Shown here: positions 10,245 through 19,826 of the stretch, in pieces
Layout of the letters: the number at the start of each line of letters is the position of its first letter
Numbering within the stretch: the first letter of the stretch is position 1
Origin: Acer yangbiense
Taxonomy: Eukaryota > Streptophyta > Magnoliopsida > Sapindales > Sapindaceae
Assembly (NCBI GenBank): GCA_008009225.1
Contig: CM017764.1
Location: 24,756,138 to 24,820,137, forward strand
DNA length: 64,000 nucleotides
Direction: 5' to 3'
The notes under the pieces: model-generated
What the model was told of the DNA's origin: nothing
The model's database searches: none
Seen by the model: only the letters and a program-made list of their open reading frames with translations
Translations under genes and position numbers: made by a program

Positions 10245-10579
10245 TCTATCTTGACAAAACTTCCTCTCATGTTCAAAACCGCATCCTCAACGGTGGTTCT
10301 TGATTGGTATACATGATAAAATTCTCTAACCATTGACTCATTAACAATTCCTATCATGTTAATCCAAGTATCCCATTTTCTTTCCATAATTACCTTATGA
10401 ACATAAGAGTTAATACAAGAGTTCAAGTCAATACCTCTTTCTTGAATAATCTTTTTGCTTCCAAAGATTCCCAAACATTTCATCTTGGTAGCTTTGGAAA
10501 CCTTGGACGAAGAAGTAGACTTTGACTTGTCAATAGGATTTGAAGGATTAGAAACACCAACTTTCTTAGCCTTTCCCAT
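10232..10579 (-). CDS. Small ORF resembling plant transposon-associated (PTP-like) protein
   Basis: A 115-residue open frame starting MGKAKKVGVSNPSNPIDKSK. It has a Ser/Lys-rich N-terminus and then a pattern IIQERGIDLNS...MERKWDTW...MVREFYHVYQ...MRGSFVKIE. From memory, the ERGI(D/Q)L...RxW...VREFY...VRG pattern resembles the domain annotated 'putative plant transposon protein'; I could not search for it. The ORF overlaps the start of the Athila-type RT fragment by 13 bp in another frame, and lies beside SIRE-type 3' noncoding sequence. Which element it belongs to is uncertain. It may be a remnant rather than an expressed gene. Confidence 0.4.
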   Translation of the reverse strand: MGKAKKVGVSNPSNPIDKSKSTSSSKVSKATKMKCLGIFGSKKIIQERGIDLNSCINSYVHKVIMERKWDTWINMIGIVNESMVREFYHVYQSRTTVEDAVLNMRGSFVKIEWMN

Positions 10580-12276
10580 GACCTTGTATCACACAAATAC
10601 TAAAAACAAAATGAGTGGAAACATAGAAACAAGTTAGTGACCAATAAACATATACAAAGGCAAAAGCATCATTTTTTTTTTGAACAAATCATCATGCATA
10701 TAAGAATTTATCATAGCATCTCCAAGATTTATCAAAAATAAGAATAATGCCAACAAACAACAATTTTGAAGAATCATGTGAACAAATCATACAAGAGAAC
10801 AAAACATAGCATATAATGCTCCCCCTTGATAAATGCCCCATCTAGCATCTAGATAGACAATTGTTCACATGTATCGCCACACATTCACATCATAAGCAAT
10901 TTCAATAGATTTTTCAAATAAGCTTCATAAATCAATGAGAGTTACACTAAAATTTTCAATCACTCTCATATATCTTCTAAAATTGCTAAAGTATCAATAT
11001 ACCAAATAAGCAAATGTGAGTGTATGAAGATTTTGCTTCAAGTATATAAAAGGAAGTATTTTGAAAATCAAACATGCAAACATTTTCAACATCTATTCAT
11101 CTCAAGTCTTTCCGTAGAAAGGTCAAGCCAATCATCATCTGAAATTTTGCTTTTAAAAAGAATAGATCTCAATATTTGAGCGAAGTGTGTGCATGTGGCT
11201 CATCAATCCATTTCTATTTGACAACCCGAGCTAATTTTATTTTTCAACTATACTTCAAAAGCCTTTTTGTTTTGTTTTAGGCTTGAATCAAAGATTTTTT
11301 TTTTTTTTAATGATTCATTTCAACACTTCTTTGACTTTTAACAAACATAAACATATACGCCTCATGGCAGCTTTCACTTATCACAATGTGTAGCCCTTTC
11401 CTACATTGGGCGGCTTCACAACCAAGGTGTGTAGCCTTTTCCATAAGGGTGCCCATTGAGTTCTATGTTGCCGAAGCAAATGGATACCGACCATTGGTCA
11501 TTTTTAAAAGTACTAGTCCTTAGGACTTCAAGTTGTATCCATACTTACATTAATCAAACTCAACACACTTAACCAAACATATAAGAGAAGCAAAGTGCAT
11601 TTTAGAAACCAAGTTTTTATGGCTTAAAAGCACATGATCAAAAAGCAAGTAAAGAGACTTACTTAAGATCTCTACTTCTCAATAAAGTAGCTTTCAAAGA
11701 ATATGAAGCATATTTTTCAAAACTTGCCACTCAACAATCATACAAACAAAAACACACATCATGATTAAGATCAATGTGAACAATTATCATCAAAAGATCT
11801 TAGACTAGCAAATGTCAACGAGGACCATATAAACACTATATTAGTTCTCAAGTATGACATGCTTCATGAAGTGATACACACAATGAGTTGAGAGATAAAA
11901 GAATAGATAAGCAAGCAATGTGATATTAGAGGTACCTTCGCAAGCTATTTTCATCAAATGCAACGCCTTCACCCTTTTTATGAGTCCTCTCGGCTTGTAA
12001 GTCCTCATGACTACAAGTTATAGGTGTGTCGAATCCAAGAGACTAAAGACTATGCATTTCAACTCAAAAAAAAAAAAAATTGACTTTCTCTAAAAGTCTT
12101 AACATAATTATAACCATATAAATTTCATAAAACAACTTCTCAAAAAGTTAATCAATCGATTTCGACTATCATAACAAAAATGTGAGATAGCTAAGTTCAT
12201 GTCAAGTTGAAGAGATACAAAGCAAATAAGTCAAGCTTCTTAACAACAAAACACTAATCTTAAAGCTAACACATAT
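10580..12276 (-). other. SIRE-type 3' noncoding region (copy 1)
   Basis: No gene seen. The stretch 11290-11480 is clearly homologous to 45270-45450 downstream of the SIRE RNase H in copy 2; shared blocks include 'ctcatggc(a/g)gctttcact' and 'gtgtagccctttcctacat'. It therefore represents the long 3' region of a SIRE-type element. In this copy it lies almost directly after gag, so protease, integrase, RT and RNase H have been deleted. Confidence 0.65.
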
Positions 12277-14046
12277 GTGCAACTTACACTATTGGTAAGA
12301 GCACTCACCCTTGACAAATTTTGTCATGGGTGGACCTACACAAACATTATCAAGATTCTCTTTGACAACAATGTTGAATCTAGAGTAAAGTTCTTCCACA
12401 ACTTGATTAACAATAATATCATTAATACTCATCTTTTAAACATTATTAGCAACACATGCATTGTCAAATTTTGCAAGATTTCCATTCTTCACGTTCCGGA
12501 CATTCTTAACAAGCTTTGTGACATTATCATGCTTTCCATATTCAAAAGCTTTAGCATGCATAAAATGAGGTCCAATCTCTCTATTCCTAGATGCATTTTC
12601 TATGTTGCAATATTCAATGAATTTATAGCACTTGGGCTTGATATGGCCTACGGTATTGCAAAAATGACATATGGGAACAAAAGAAGAGATTTTACCTTCC
12701 GGAATGGGAGAAGCACAAATGGGAGTTTCAAGGGGTACCTTGTTCTTCAACTTGTTCTTTTTCTTGGAACGTCTCTTCTTAGGAGCTTTCTTGTCAACAA
12801 TAACCTCGCTTGTAGGAAGTGATGCTTCTATGAGCTTCTCCTCTACTACCGCGTCGCTTGAGCCTCATAAAGACAAACTAGAGATGATCCTCTCCTTTTC
12901 AAGAACAATTCCCTCAACTTCTCTAAACTTCTTGGCAAGAGCATTCTTTTCACCCAAAAGCCTCCGAGTAGTTGAAACAAACTCATTCGAGTAGTTGAAA
13001 CAAACTCATCCACTTGTATCTTGATCAAATCATCCTTCTCATCAATCTCTTTTAAAGCTATCTTCAAATTTTCTTCAAGACAATTCATCTTAGCCGAAAG
13101 ATCAATGATAGTAGAATCTTCACTTAAGCATTCTTGATGATTTAGATCATCCTCCTTGACCAACGAATCTACACAAACATCCTCTAGGATAGAGTGAGAA
13201 GCCGTGAAGGCAACAAAGTTGCTCACAAGCTCTTCATCACTAGAAGACCCATCACTTGAGCTCTCCTCATCACTAGAGTCATCATCTTCACTCCATGTGG
13301 CCGCCATGGCTTTTCCCTTCTTGTCCTTCTTAGAATCACCACTTGGACAATCCGAAGCATAATGTCCAAACTTTTTGCACTTGAAGCATTGGACCTTTCT
13401 ATTGCTCTTAGCATGACCACTCCTCTCATGAGGTAGAGTAAAGGATTTCTTAACTTCCTTGTCCCTTGAGTACTTGCCACTTGGCTTGGCACCTTTCCTC
13501 ATGAACTTCCTAACTAATAAAGCCACCTCATCATCATCGCTACTGCTAGCTTCCTTGACAACCTTGAGAGCTAAACCCTTGTTCTTAGCCTTCGGTTTCA
13601 TGCACGCCTCAAAGGTTTGATGAGATCCTAGCAACTCATCTAAGATCATGACATCAACGTCTTTGCTCTCTTCAATGGCGGTAACCTTGGCTTTGAACCT
13701 CTTTGGAAGTGATCTAAGAATCTTCCAATTTAGCCTCTCATCGGAGATAGGAGTACCAAGAGCTTGGCATTGGTTGGCGATGTCTAGTAGCTTATCTTGG
13801 AAGTCAACAAACTTGTCTTTCTCACCCATTTGCAAAACCTCAAATTGGGAAGTGAGCAATTGAAGACGAGACTTCTTCACCGCTTTAGTCCCCTCATTGG
13901 TGACTTGGAGAGCTTCCCACACCTCCTTTGCGGTTTCTAGGTTTTGAATGTAGGAAAATTGCCTACTATCAACACTTCCGAAAATAGCATTCACCGACCG
14001 ATGATGCCATTTTGCTAACTCGAACTCATTTGTAAACCACTCACTC
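12277..14046 (-). pseudogene. SIRE-type copia gag, main part
   Basis: Minus-strand product runs AKWHHRSVNAIFGSVDSRQF, TAKEVWEALQVTNEGTKAVK, LQLLTSQFEVLQMGE and LLGSHQTFE (gag core). A CCHC zinc knuckle CFKCKKFGHYASDC follows near 13340-13390, then an acidic Asp/Ser-rich stretch, a coiled-coil-like segment, and a second zinc knuckle CHFCNTVGHIKPKC near 12630-12680. This layout is typical of SIRE/Maximus gag. Gag forms the virus-like particle. A 23-bp tandem duplication at 12965-13010 shifts the frame. The N-terminal piece is at 18200-18419; protease is absent downstream. Confidence 0.85.
12965..13010. repeat. 23-bp tandem duplication in SIRE gag
   Basis: The unit 'cgagtagttgaaacaaactcat' plus one base occurs twice in direct succession (12965-12987, 12988-13010). 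Because 23 is not divisible by 3, the duplication frameshifts gag between FVSTTR and the sequence that should follow. Confidence 0.9.
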
Positions 14047-14397
14047 CAAATAATACATAAATGCATCCCTTAAATACTAAAATATCCAAACCCTAGAAAG
14101 AAAGATAAAGGAAATAAAATATTTGGCAATTAATGCCTTACAATCAGGAAACTAAATTGGGCAATAATTGCCTTACAAACAGGAAAGAAAATAAAGATTA
14201 AAACATGCAATTAGTTGACTTGCTCCCTATTTGGAAGGCTAAATTTGGAAACAAATCAGCCTTTTAATTTAGGAACAAATCAGCTCATTATTCTTTGGAA
14301 ACTAAAAAAAGGAAAAAAGCTAAAATTCAAACTCCTCAGCTCAAGTCTTTGCGCAACAAGATAGATGTCTGAATTTGGGCCTATTGTGAACTGTTAC

Positions 14398-15291
14398 TGA
14401 TACGAACCTCACCAAGAGTAGTGAGACCCGGAACCAATATATGGCAACGAAGGATCGTTTTCTAATTCAAGTTTATAAAACAAAGAAATTAAAGGACCGC
14501 GACCCGTTATCTATAAGGAGATAAGAACCAACGGTATCAAGAAGGTTGTAGACGCCACACTCAAGAACAAGAAGAAGGTGAGTGCTAAGTCAAGGTTTGA
14601 ACGCCATAAGGTAGAACCTTGATAAGTTCGCAGTTCAATGAAGAACCAAAGAGAAAATGCTCTGTATCAATTTTATTTCATTCAAAGTCTGATCTGCAAT
14701 AATACATCAATGAGTCCCTTATAAACTGAAACCCTAAAACCTAAAAAGGAAATAAATATTTGGCAATTAATGCCTTACAATCAGGAAACTAAAATGAGCA
14801 ATAATTGCCTTACAAATGGAAAAGAAAATAAAAAACTAAAACAAGAAACTATTGACTTGCTCCCTATTTGGAAGGCTAAAAATGGAAACAAACCAGCCCC
14901 TTAATTTGGGAAACAAATCAACTCTTTATTTTTTAGAAACCAATAAGGAAAACTGAAATTCGGACTCCTCAGCTCAAGTCTTCAAGCAACAAACTAGATT
15001 ACCAAATTTGGGCCAGTTTTGATCTGTTACAGATGACGGAGTCTTCTTGACATCTGTAGGGATCGTCTTGGGCGTTCCGAAAACATATTATAACAAAAAT
15101 TCCGACCTCATATGCACTCTGTAGAGGCCCACGAAGTTCAGCCCGGATTTGGTCTTCATGTGGGCCGAACTTGGATTTCAGCAACTCAAACTCAGCCCCT
15201 ATTAAATGCTTCTTTGATCCTCTTTGCCCTTGTAATTGGCCTAACTGGAATATGCAATGGATCCTTTGGTGATGCTTATTGATTCTCATCA
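14398..15291 (-). mobile_element. CRM-like LTR, left (3') LTR of the minus-strand unit
   Basis: 894 bp, TGATACGAACC...TTCTCATCA in plus reading. It is nearly identical over its length to the LTR at 15923-16816, which is also 894 bp. Directly to its right, 'ttccccctctcttcaaaagg' is the polypurine tract (GAGAGGGGGAA on the minus strand) that should precede a 3' LTR. Confidence 0.9.
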
Positions 15292-15922
15292 TTCCCCCTC
15301 TCTTCAAAAGGATTCGTCCTCGAATCTTCACCGTAATGTTGTTGATAGCCTACGACACTTCATCAAAGTCCTGAAAAAGAGAAACAAGAACACCAGGCCA
15401 AGAAGTTGGCTGATTTGAAAATAATGCCGTTTTGATCTCACTCTTTTTTACATATAAGTTAATTTGTTTTCTCTTTTTTCTTTTCTCATCAGCCGAGATT
15501 TCTTTTTTTGCTGTTTCAATCTCTCTTTCTTTTGAACTCTCACTCTCCTTTTTTACATCTCTCTTTTCTTTTAACCTCACTTGATCTTCATATACTTGTA
15601 TTGGGGTTAAGAGTACAAGAGTGATTCGTTTTTTATTGAGTACAAATGAGTATCTATTTGTATAACCATCATGAGTTACACGCCTATCAAACTGCCATGG
15701 TCGCCCCAAAAGGATATGGCTTGCTTGCATTGGTACCACATCACACAAGACTTCATCTTTATACTTCCCAATGGAAAAAGACACCAACACCTGTTTAGTC
15801 ACCTTGATTTCTTCACTATCATTTAACCATTGTAGCTTATAAGGTTTTGGGTGCTTTAAAGTGGCCAAATTCAGTTTTTCCACTAAACTGGTGCTAGCCA
15901 AATTAGTACAACTCCCCCCAAA
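15292..15922 (-). pseudogene. CRM-like gag-pol fragment: protease to pre-RT, then pol C-terminus and PPT
   Basis: Minus strand: FGGSCTNLASTSLVEKLNL, PYKLQWLNDSEEIKVTKQVL, ILLGRPWQFDRRVTHDGYTN, then a Lys/Glu-rich linker and SLFQDFDEV. The same order is seen in the complete element at 53610-54350. It starts exactly at the protease active-site Gly-Gly with no PBS or gag before it, and jumps after DFDEV to the last codons before the PPT. RT, RNase H and integrase are deleted. It cannot act alone. Confidence 0.85.
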
Positions 15923-16816
15923 TGATACGAACCTCACCAAGAGTAGTGAGACCCGGAACCAATATGTGGCAACGAATGATCGTTTTCTAATTCAAGTTTA
16001 TAAAACAAAGAAAATAAAGGACCGCAACCCGTTATCTATAAGGAGATAAGAACCAACGGTATCAAGAAGGTTGTAGACGCCACACTCAAGAACAAGAAGA
16101 AGGTGAGTGATAAGTCAAGGTTTGAACGCCACAAGGTAGAACCTTGATAAGTTCGCAGTTCAATGAAGAACCAAAGAGAAAATGCTCTCTATCAATTTTA
16201 TTTCATTCAAAGTCTGATCTGCAATAATACATCAATGAGTCCCTTATAAACTGAAACCCTAAAACCTAAAAAGGAAATAAATATTTGGCAATTAATGCCT
16301 TACAATCAGGAAACTAAAATGAGCAATAATTGCCTTACAAATGGGAAAGAAAATAAAAAACTAAAACAAGAAGCTATTGACTTGCTCCCTATTTGGAAGG
16401 CTAAAAATGGAAACAAATCAGCCCCTTAATTTGGGAAACAAATCAACTCTTTATTCTTTAGAAACCAGTAAGGAAAACTGAAATTCGGACTCCTCAGCTC
16501 AAGTCTTCAAGCAACAAACTAGATTACCAAATTTGGGCCAGTTTTGATCTGTTACAGATGATGGAGTCTTCCTGACATCTGTAGGGATCATCTTGGGCTT
16601 TCCAAAAACATATTATAATAGACAATCTGACCTCATATGCACTCTGTAGAGGCCCACGAAGTTCAGCCCGAATTTGGTCTTCATGTGGGCCGAACTTGGA
16701 TTTCAGCAACTCAGACTCAGCCCCTATTAAATGCTTCTTTGATCCTCTTGGCCCTTGTAATTGGCCCAACTGGAATATACAATGGATCCTTTGGTGATGC
16801 TTATTGATTCTCATCA
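15923..16816 (-). mobile_element. CRM-like LTR, right (5') LTR of the minus-strand unit
   Basis: 894 bp with the same termini as 14398-15291. Its U5 end (15923) abuts the protease fragment directly, without a PBS. Its U3 start (16816, TGATGAGAATC on the minus strand) abuts two T's and the plus-strand neo-LTR. Immediate flanks are 'caaa' on the left and 'tttg' on the right, reverse complements of each other. Confidence 0.88.
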
Positions 16817-16818
16817 TT

Positions 16819-17101
16819 TGATATGGTATGTAGCATGATAATTGATGGGACTTTTGAATGAAATAATATTTTCAGAGAACATTTTCTCTTTGGTTCTTCA
16901 TTGAACTGCGAACTTATCAAGGTTCTACCTTGTGGTGTTCAAACATGACTTATAAATCGAGTATTCCATCCTTGATTGTGGCATCCTCCTTTATACCAAG
17001 GTTCACATCTCGATATAGGTGTTGGGTCGCGGTTTCCATCCGAACCAGAGGTTAGATGATCTTAGGCATCAATCTTGATACAATCGATGAGGTTCATATC
17101 A
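16819..17101 (+). mobile_element. 283-bp neo-LTR (5') of the plus-strand unit
   Basis: Begins TGATATGGTATGTAGC, which is protease coding sequence (KVCSMIIDG), then switches at 'gatgggactttt' into the CRM-like LTR just downstream of where its TATA box would be. It ends GAGGTTCATATCA. The copy at 17655-17937 has the same length and junction. Natural U3 and TATA box are absent. Confidence 0.82.
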
Positions 17102-17102
17102 G

Positions 17103-17120
17103 TTGGTATCAGAGCTTAGG
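17103..17120 (+). promoter_or_regulatory. Primer-binding site of the plus-strand unit
   Basis: TTGGTATCAGAGCTTAGG begins two bases after the neo-LTR end and is complementary at TGGTATCAGAGC to the 3' end of plant initiator tRNA-Met, the usual minus-strand primer. The same site is found at 56172-56183 in the complete element. Confidence 0.9.
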
Positions 17121-17149
17121 CTTCTAAATCAGGTTTGATCTATCCCTTT

Positions 17150-17335
17150 TTCTTAATTTTTTTTTTTTTTTTTGTTTGATCAAAAAAAAAAAATTTGTTT
17201 ATCAGATCCATTACCAAAAAAAAAAAAAAGTTTGATCAGATTCCGATTCAAAAAAAAAAAAAGATTGATTAGATCCGTTACAAAAAAAAAAAAGTTTGAT
17301 CAGATCCATTACAATAATAAAAAAAAAAATGTCTA
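17150..17335. repeat. A-tract/TTTGATCAGAT leader repeats
   Basis: Four to five degenerate 35-45 bp units, each a run of 10-13 A followed by (G)TTTGATCAGATCC(G/A)TTAC, lie between the PBS and gag. The complete relative has equivalent A-tract/TGATCAAA units at 55985-56125 on the minus strand. TGATCA is palindromic. Confidence 0.75.
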
Positions 17336-17697
17336 CCGATGTAACAGAAAATATCGATTTCAAACTTTTCTTAATATTCTTGGATCAAAAGTTTGATCAG
17401 TTGGAGATGAGGTTGGATCAACAATTGAAGAGGAAGGGTTCCACACGAGTTGGGCAACATTCGGGTTCTTCTTCATCATGGGAACTGAATTGGAACAAGA
17501 GGGATGACCAACCTAGTTTTAAGGCCAAGGCCGAACCTTCCAAAGATCACAAAGATGGAGAGCTTTTGGTCGCAAGAAGATCTCTTAGTGCTCAAGCAAA
17601 GGAAGATGATGAGGTACAATGTGACAATGTCTTTCACACTCGATGCCATGTTAATGATAAGGTATGTAGCATGATAATTGATGGGACTTTTGAATGA
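17332..17697 (+). pseudogene. CRM-like gag-protease fragment with internal deletions
   Basis: Starts MSTDVTENIDFKLFLIFLDQ, a short gag N-terminus. It then joins RKGSTRVGQHSGSSSSWELN (late gag) and ELLVARRSLSAQ...DEVQCDNVFHTRCHVNDKV with CSMIIDG, the protease N-terminus, and runs into LTR sequence at the following codon. The gag core and zinc knuckle are deleted. The frame stays open across the deletions, giving a chimeric peptide of about 120 residues. Inferred to be nonfunctional. Confidence 0.75.
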
Positions 17698-17937
17698 AAT
17701 AATATTTTCAGAGAACATTTTCTCTTTGGTTCTTCATTGAACTGCGAACTTATCAAGGTTCTACCTTGTGGCGTTCAAACATGACTTATCAATCGAGTAT
17801 TCCGTCCTTGATTGTGGCGTCCTCCTTTATACCAAGGTTCACATCTTGATATAGGTGTTGCGTCGCGGTTTCCATCCGAACCAGAGGTTAGATGATCTTA
17901 GGCATCAATCTTGATACAATAGACGAGGTTCATATCA
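17655..17937 (+). mobile_element. 283-bp neo-LTR (3') of the plus-strand unit
   Basis: TGATAAGGTATGTAGC...GAGGTTCATATCA, matching 16819-17101 in length and in the protease/LTR junction at about 17686. Its right end carries the TSD base block GTTAC (17938-17942). Confidence 0.82.
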
Positions 17938-18199
17938 GTTACGGAGGACGGAGTCTTCATAACATCTGTAGGGCTCGTCTTGGGATTTCTGGAAACATAT
18001 TATAGTAGATGATCCGACCTCAGATGCTCTCTGTAAAGGCCCACGAAGTTCAGCTCAGATTTGGGCCAAACTTGGACTTCAGTAACTTAGAATCAGCCCA
18101 TCATTAAATGCTTCCTTGATCCTCTTGGCCCCTTGTAATTGGCCCAACTGGAACAAGCAATGGATCCTTTGGTGATGCTTCTTGATTCTCATCACCTAG

Positions 18200-18419
18200 G
18201 CTTGGAAACGGTCACTCCATTCTCACTCTTGTTGGGAGCAAGGTAACCTTCTTCCACTGTCATCCAAGCTCTCTCATCAATAGAGCGAATGTAAGCCTTC
18301 ATCCTCCATTTCCAAAACCCGTAGTTGTGACCCTTGAGAAGAGGAGGCCTAGAATTCGAAGCCCCTTCGGTCATCACATCATCTTGGAAAACCATACTAT
18401 AAAAACCTAAGCTATTCAC
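18200..18419 (-). pseudogene. SIRE-type copia gag, N-terminal piece
   Basis: Minus-strand start MNSLGFYSMVFQDDVMTEGA, then RPPLLKGHNYGFWKWRMKAY, IDERAWMTVEEGY and NGVTVSKPR. The RPPLL(x)GxNYxFWKxRM pattern is the conserved start of SIRE gag. The protein is broken by the CRM-like LTR at 18194 and resumes at 14046. The start lies ~45 bp downstream of the PBS, which fits an untranslated leader. Confidence 0.88.
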
Positions 18420-18464
18420 TCATAAGTATAACCCGGATCACATCGAGTGCCGTCCGACGACCCA

Positions 18465-18477
18465 CTCTGATACCAAT
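18465..18477 (-). promoter_or_regulatory. Primer-binding site of SIRE copy 1
   Basis: Minus-strand ATTGGTATCAGAG directly follows the LTR end TTTCA. It is complementary to initiator tRNA-Met and fixes both the orientation of the element and the LTR boundary at 18478. Confidence 0.9.
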
Positions 18478-19826
18478 TGAAAGTATACAAACGAAGTTAA
18501 ATAGCTTAAAGTATACCTAGAGGGGGGGGGGGGTGAATAGGTTTTTACGCCTTTTTCAATCCTTTGAACAAACTTTCGTTTGTCCCTCAAGGTAGCCTTT
18601 TATACAACACATAAACCATAAATCCATACATAGACAAGATAAGCATATGATCATATAAGCATAGTCTATGAATATCAATAAGTTATATGATGTATAAGAA
18701 CACATAAACTCAACATCAAAGGATACTTGTATTTCAATATTTGTTCAATGTATTACAAGTATAATCAAATAATACTATACACAAGAAATACAATATACAA
18801 AAGAATTATATTTACAAGTAAGATCAAATGACTAAGTTCACAAATCACACTTTACAAAATATTGTTACAAAATACATCACAAGTGAATATTATGCAACAA
18901 GATAACAACATACACATATACAAATATAAGAGATAGAGATAGAAAGAATTAACACAAGAGATTTTTTAATGTGGTTAAACCTCCAAGGAGGAAGCATCCA
19001 CGGGTTGAACTACAACCATTGGGTACTTATATAAATTGGAAGGTAAATAAGAAATTCCACAAAGTGAACAATCTTTAGCTCACCTACCTAGTGGAGTCTA
19101 TGTCTATCCAACCCTATTTGAAAGTATGAAATCCCTCAATGATACGGAGCCACCATATATTGGACAACATACAAAACCAACATCGATGGAAGATTAGAAA
19201 TTCCTCAAGAGTGCATACACATCCCATGTACCCCGCTCTTTTGGAGTCTATGTCTATCCATAAGCCTAGGCCTACCAACATACAAGCCAACTCCCTATCC
19301 AAGGCACTCATGCCTCTAGGGAGCCTCCCATGCATGACTATCCGAGTCTTCCCGACTCTAGCCATGACTTCTTGCTCGGTTATCCAGACCTCACGTCCTA
19401 ACCAAGACTTCCTTTCTTGACTATCCGGACTCCTCGTCCTAGTCAGGACTTCATGCCTTTTACAAAGACTTCCTAGTGTAATCATGTGAATGCAAATGAT
19501 GCAAACAATCAATTCTACATAGATGCAAACAATCAATACATTTCATGGGACAACTAGACCTAAACATGTGAGAACACAAGTAAAGTAATATAGATGCCAA
19601 AACATGAATTAGACCTAGAGCATGTGAAAAGCATCTAACACAAAAGCTCATAGTTCTATTCATACAAATAACACTTGAATAAACACATATACATGAAGCA
19701 CATATTCAAGATGTCATAAACATACACAAAAATGCTAGAATCATAAAATTCATTTAATGAATATTCTAGCCAAAGATTTAGAGCATGAATATAATGACAA
19801 ATCAATTGAATCCTAGATGTCTCTAA
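18478..19826 (-). mobile_element. SIRE-type 5' LTR (copy 1), truncated
   Basis: Starts TGAAAGTATAC next to the PBS and contains 'cctagagg' plus a 13-base G-run and 'gtgaatagg' at 18518-18540, a signature shared by all SIRE-type LTRs in this window. No coding sequence. It stops near 19826, where a Copia-B LTR fragment begins; the U3 start of the SIRE LTR is missing. Confidence 0.75.

Larger units (their letters stand above)
14398..17937. mobile_element. Composite of two defective CRM-like units joined head to head, TSD GTTAC
   Basis: The left end begins TGATACGAACCTC (U5 terminus of a minus-strand LTR) and the right end finishes GAGGTTCATATCA (U5 terminus of a plus-strand LTR). The perfect duplication GTTAC lies at 14393-14397 and 17938-17942, and removing the insert restores the outer LTR. 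Inside are a minus-strand unit (14398-16816: LTR, protease fragment with PPT, LTR) and a plus-strand unit (16819-17937: 283-bp neo-LTR, PBS, leader, gag-protease fragment, 283-bp neo-LTR). Their 5' ends abut with two extra T's. Both outer ends are thus 3' LTR ends, which is not a normal insertion structure. Confidence 0.85.
14048..18194 (-). mobile_element. Truncated CRM-like LTR inserted in SIRE gag (outer layer)
   Basis: The minus-strand LTR start (TGATGAGAATCAAG) is the right end at 18194. The LTR runs leftward to 17943, is interrupted by the 14398-17937 composite, and resumes at 14397. It stops near 14048, about 300 bp short of the expected U5 end. The two flanks are SIRE gag: ...GVTVSKPR on the right and WSEWFTNEFELAKWHHRS on the left. 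The missing LTR end explains the lack of a matching TSD (right flank CCTAG). Confidence 0.8.

Noticed and set aside
12277..12822. Plus-strand open frame of 181 codons
   Set aside because: It lies antisense to SIRE gag, whose minus-strand reading has zinc knuckles; no family resemblance on the plus strand.
18518..18532. G-quadruplex or assembly error at the 13-base G-run
   Set aside because: A variable G-run followed by GTGAATAG occurs in every SIRE-type LTR here (4236, 7704 reversed, 30021, 38414, 40003, 46219), so it is a family feature; a single G-run is not a quadruplex motif.
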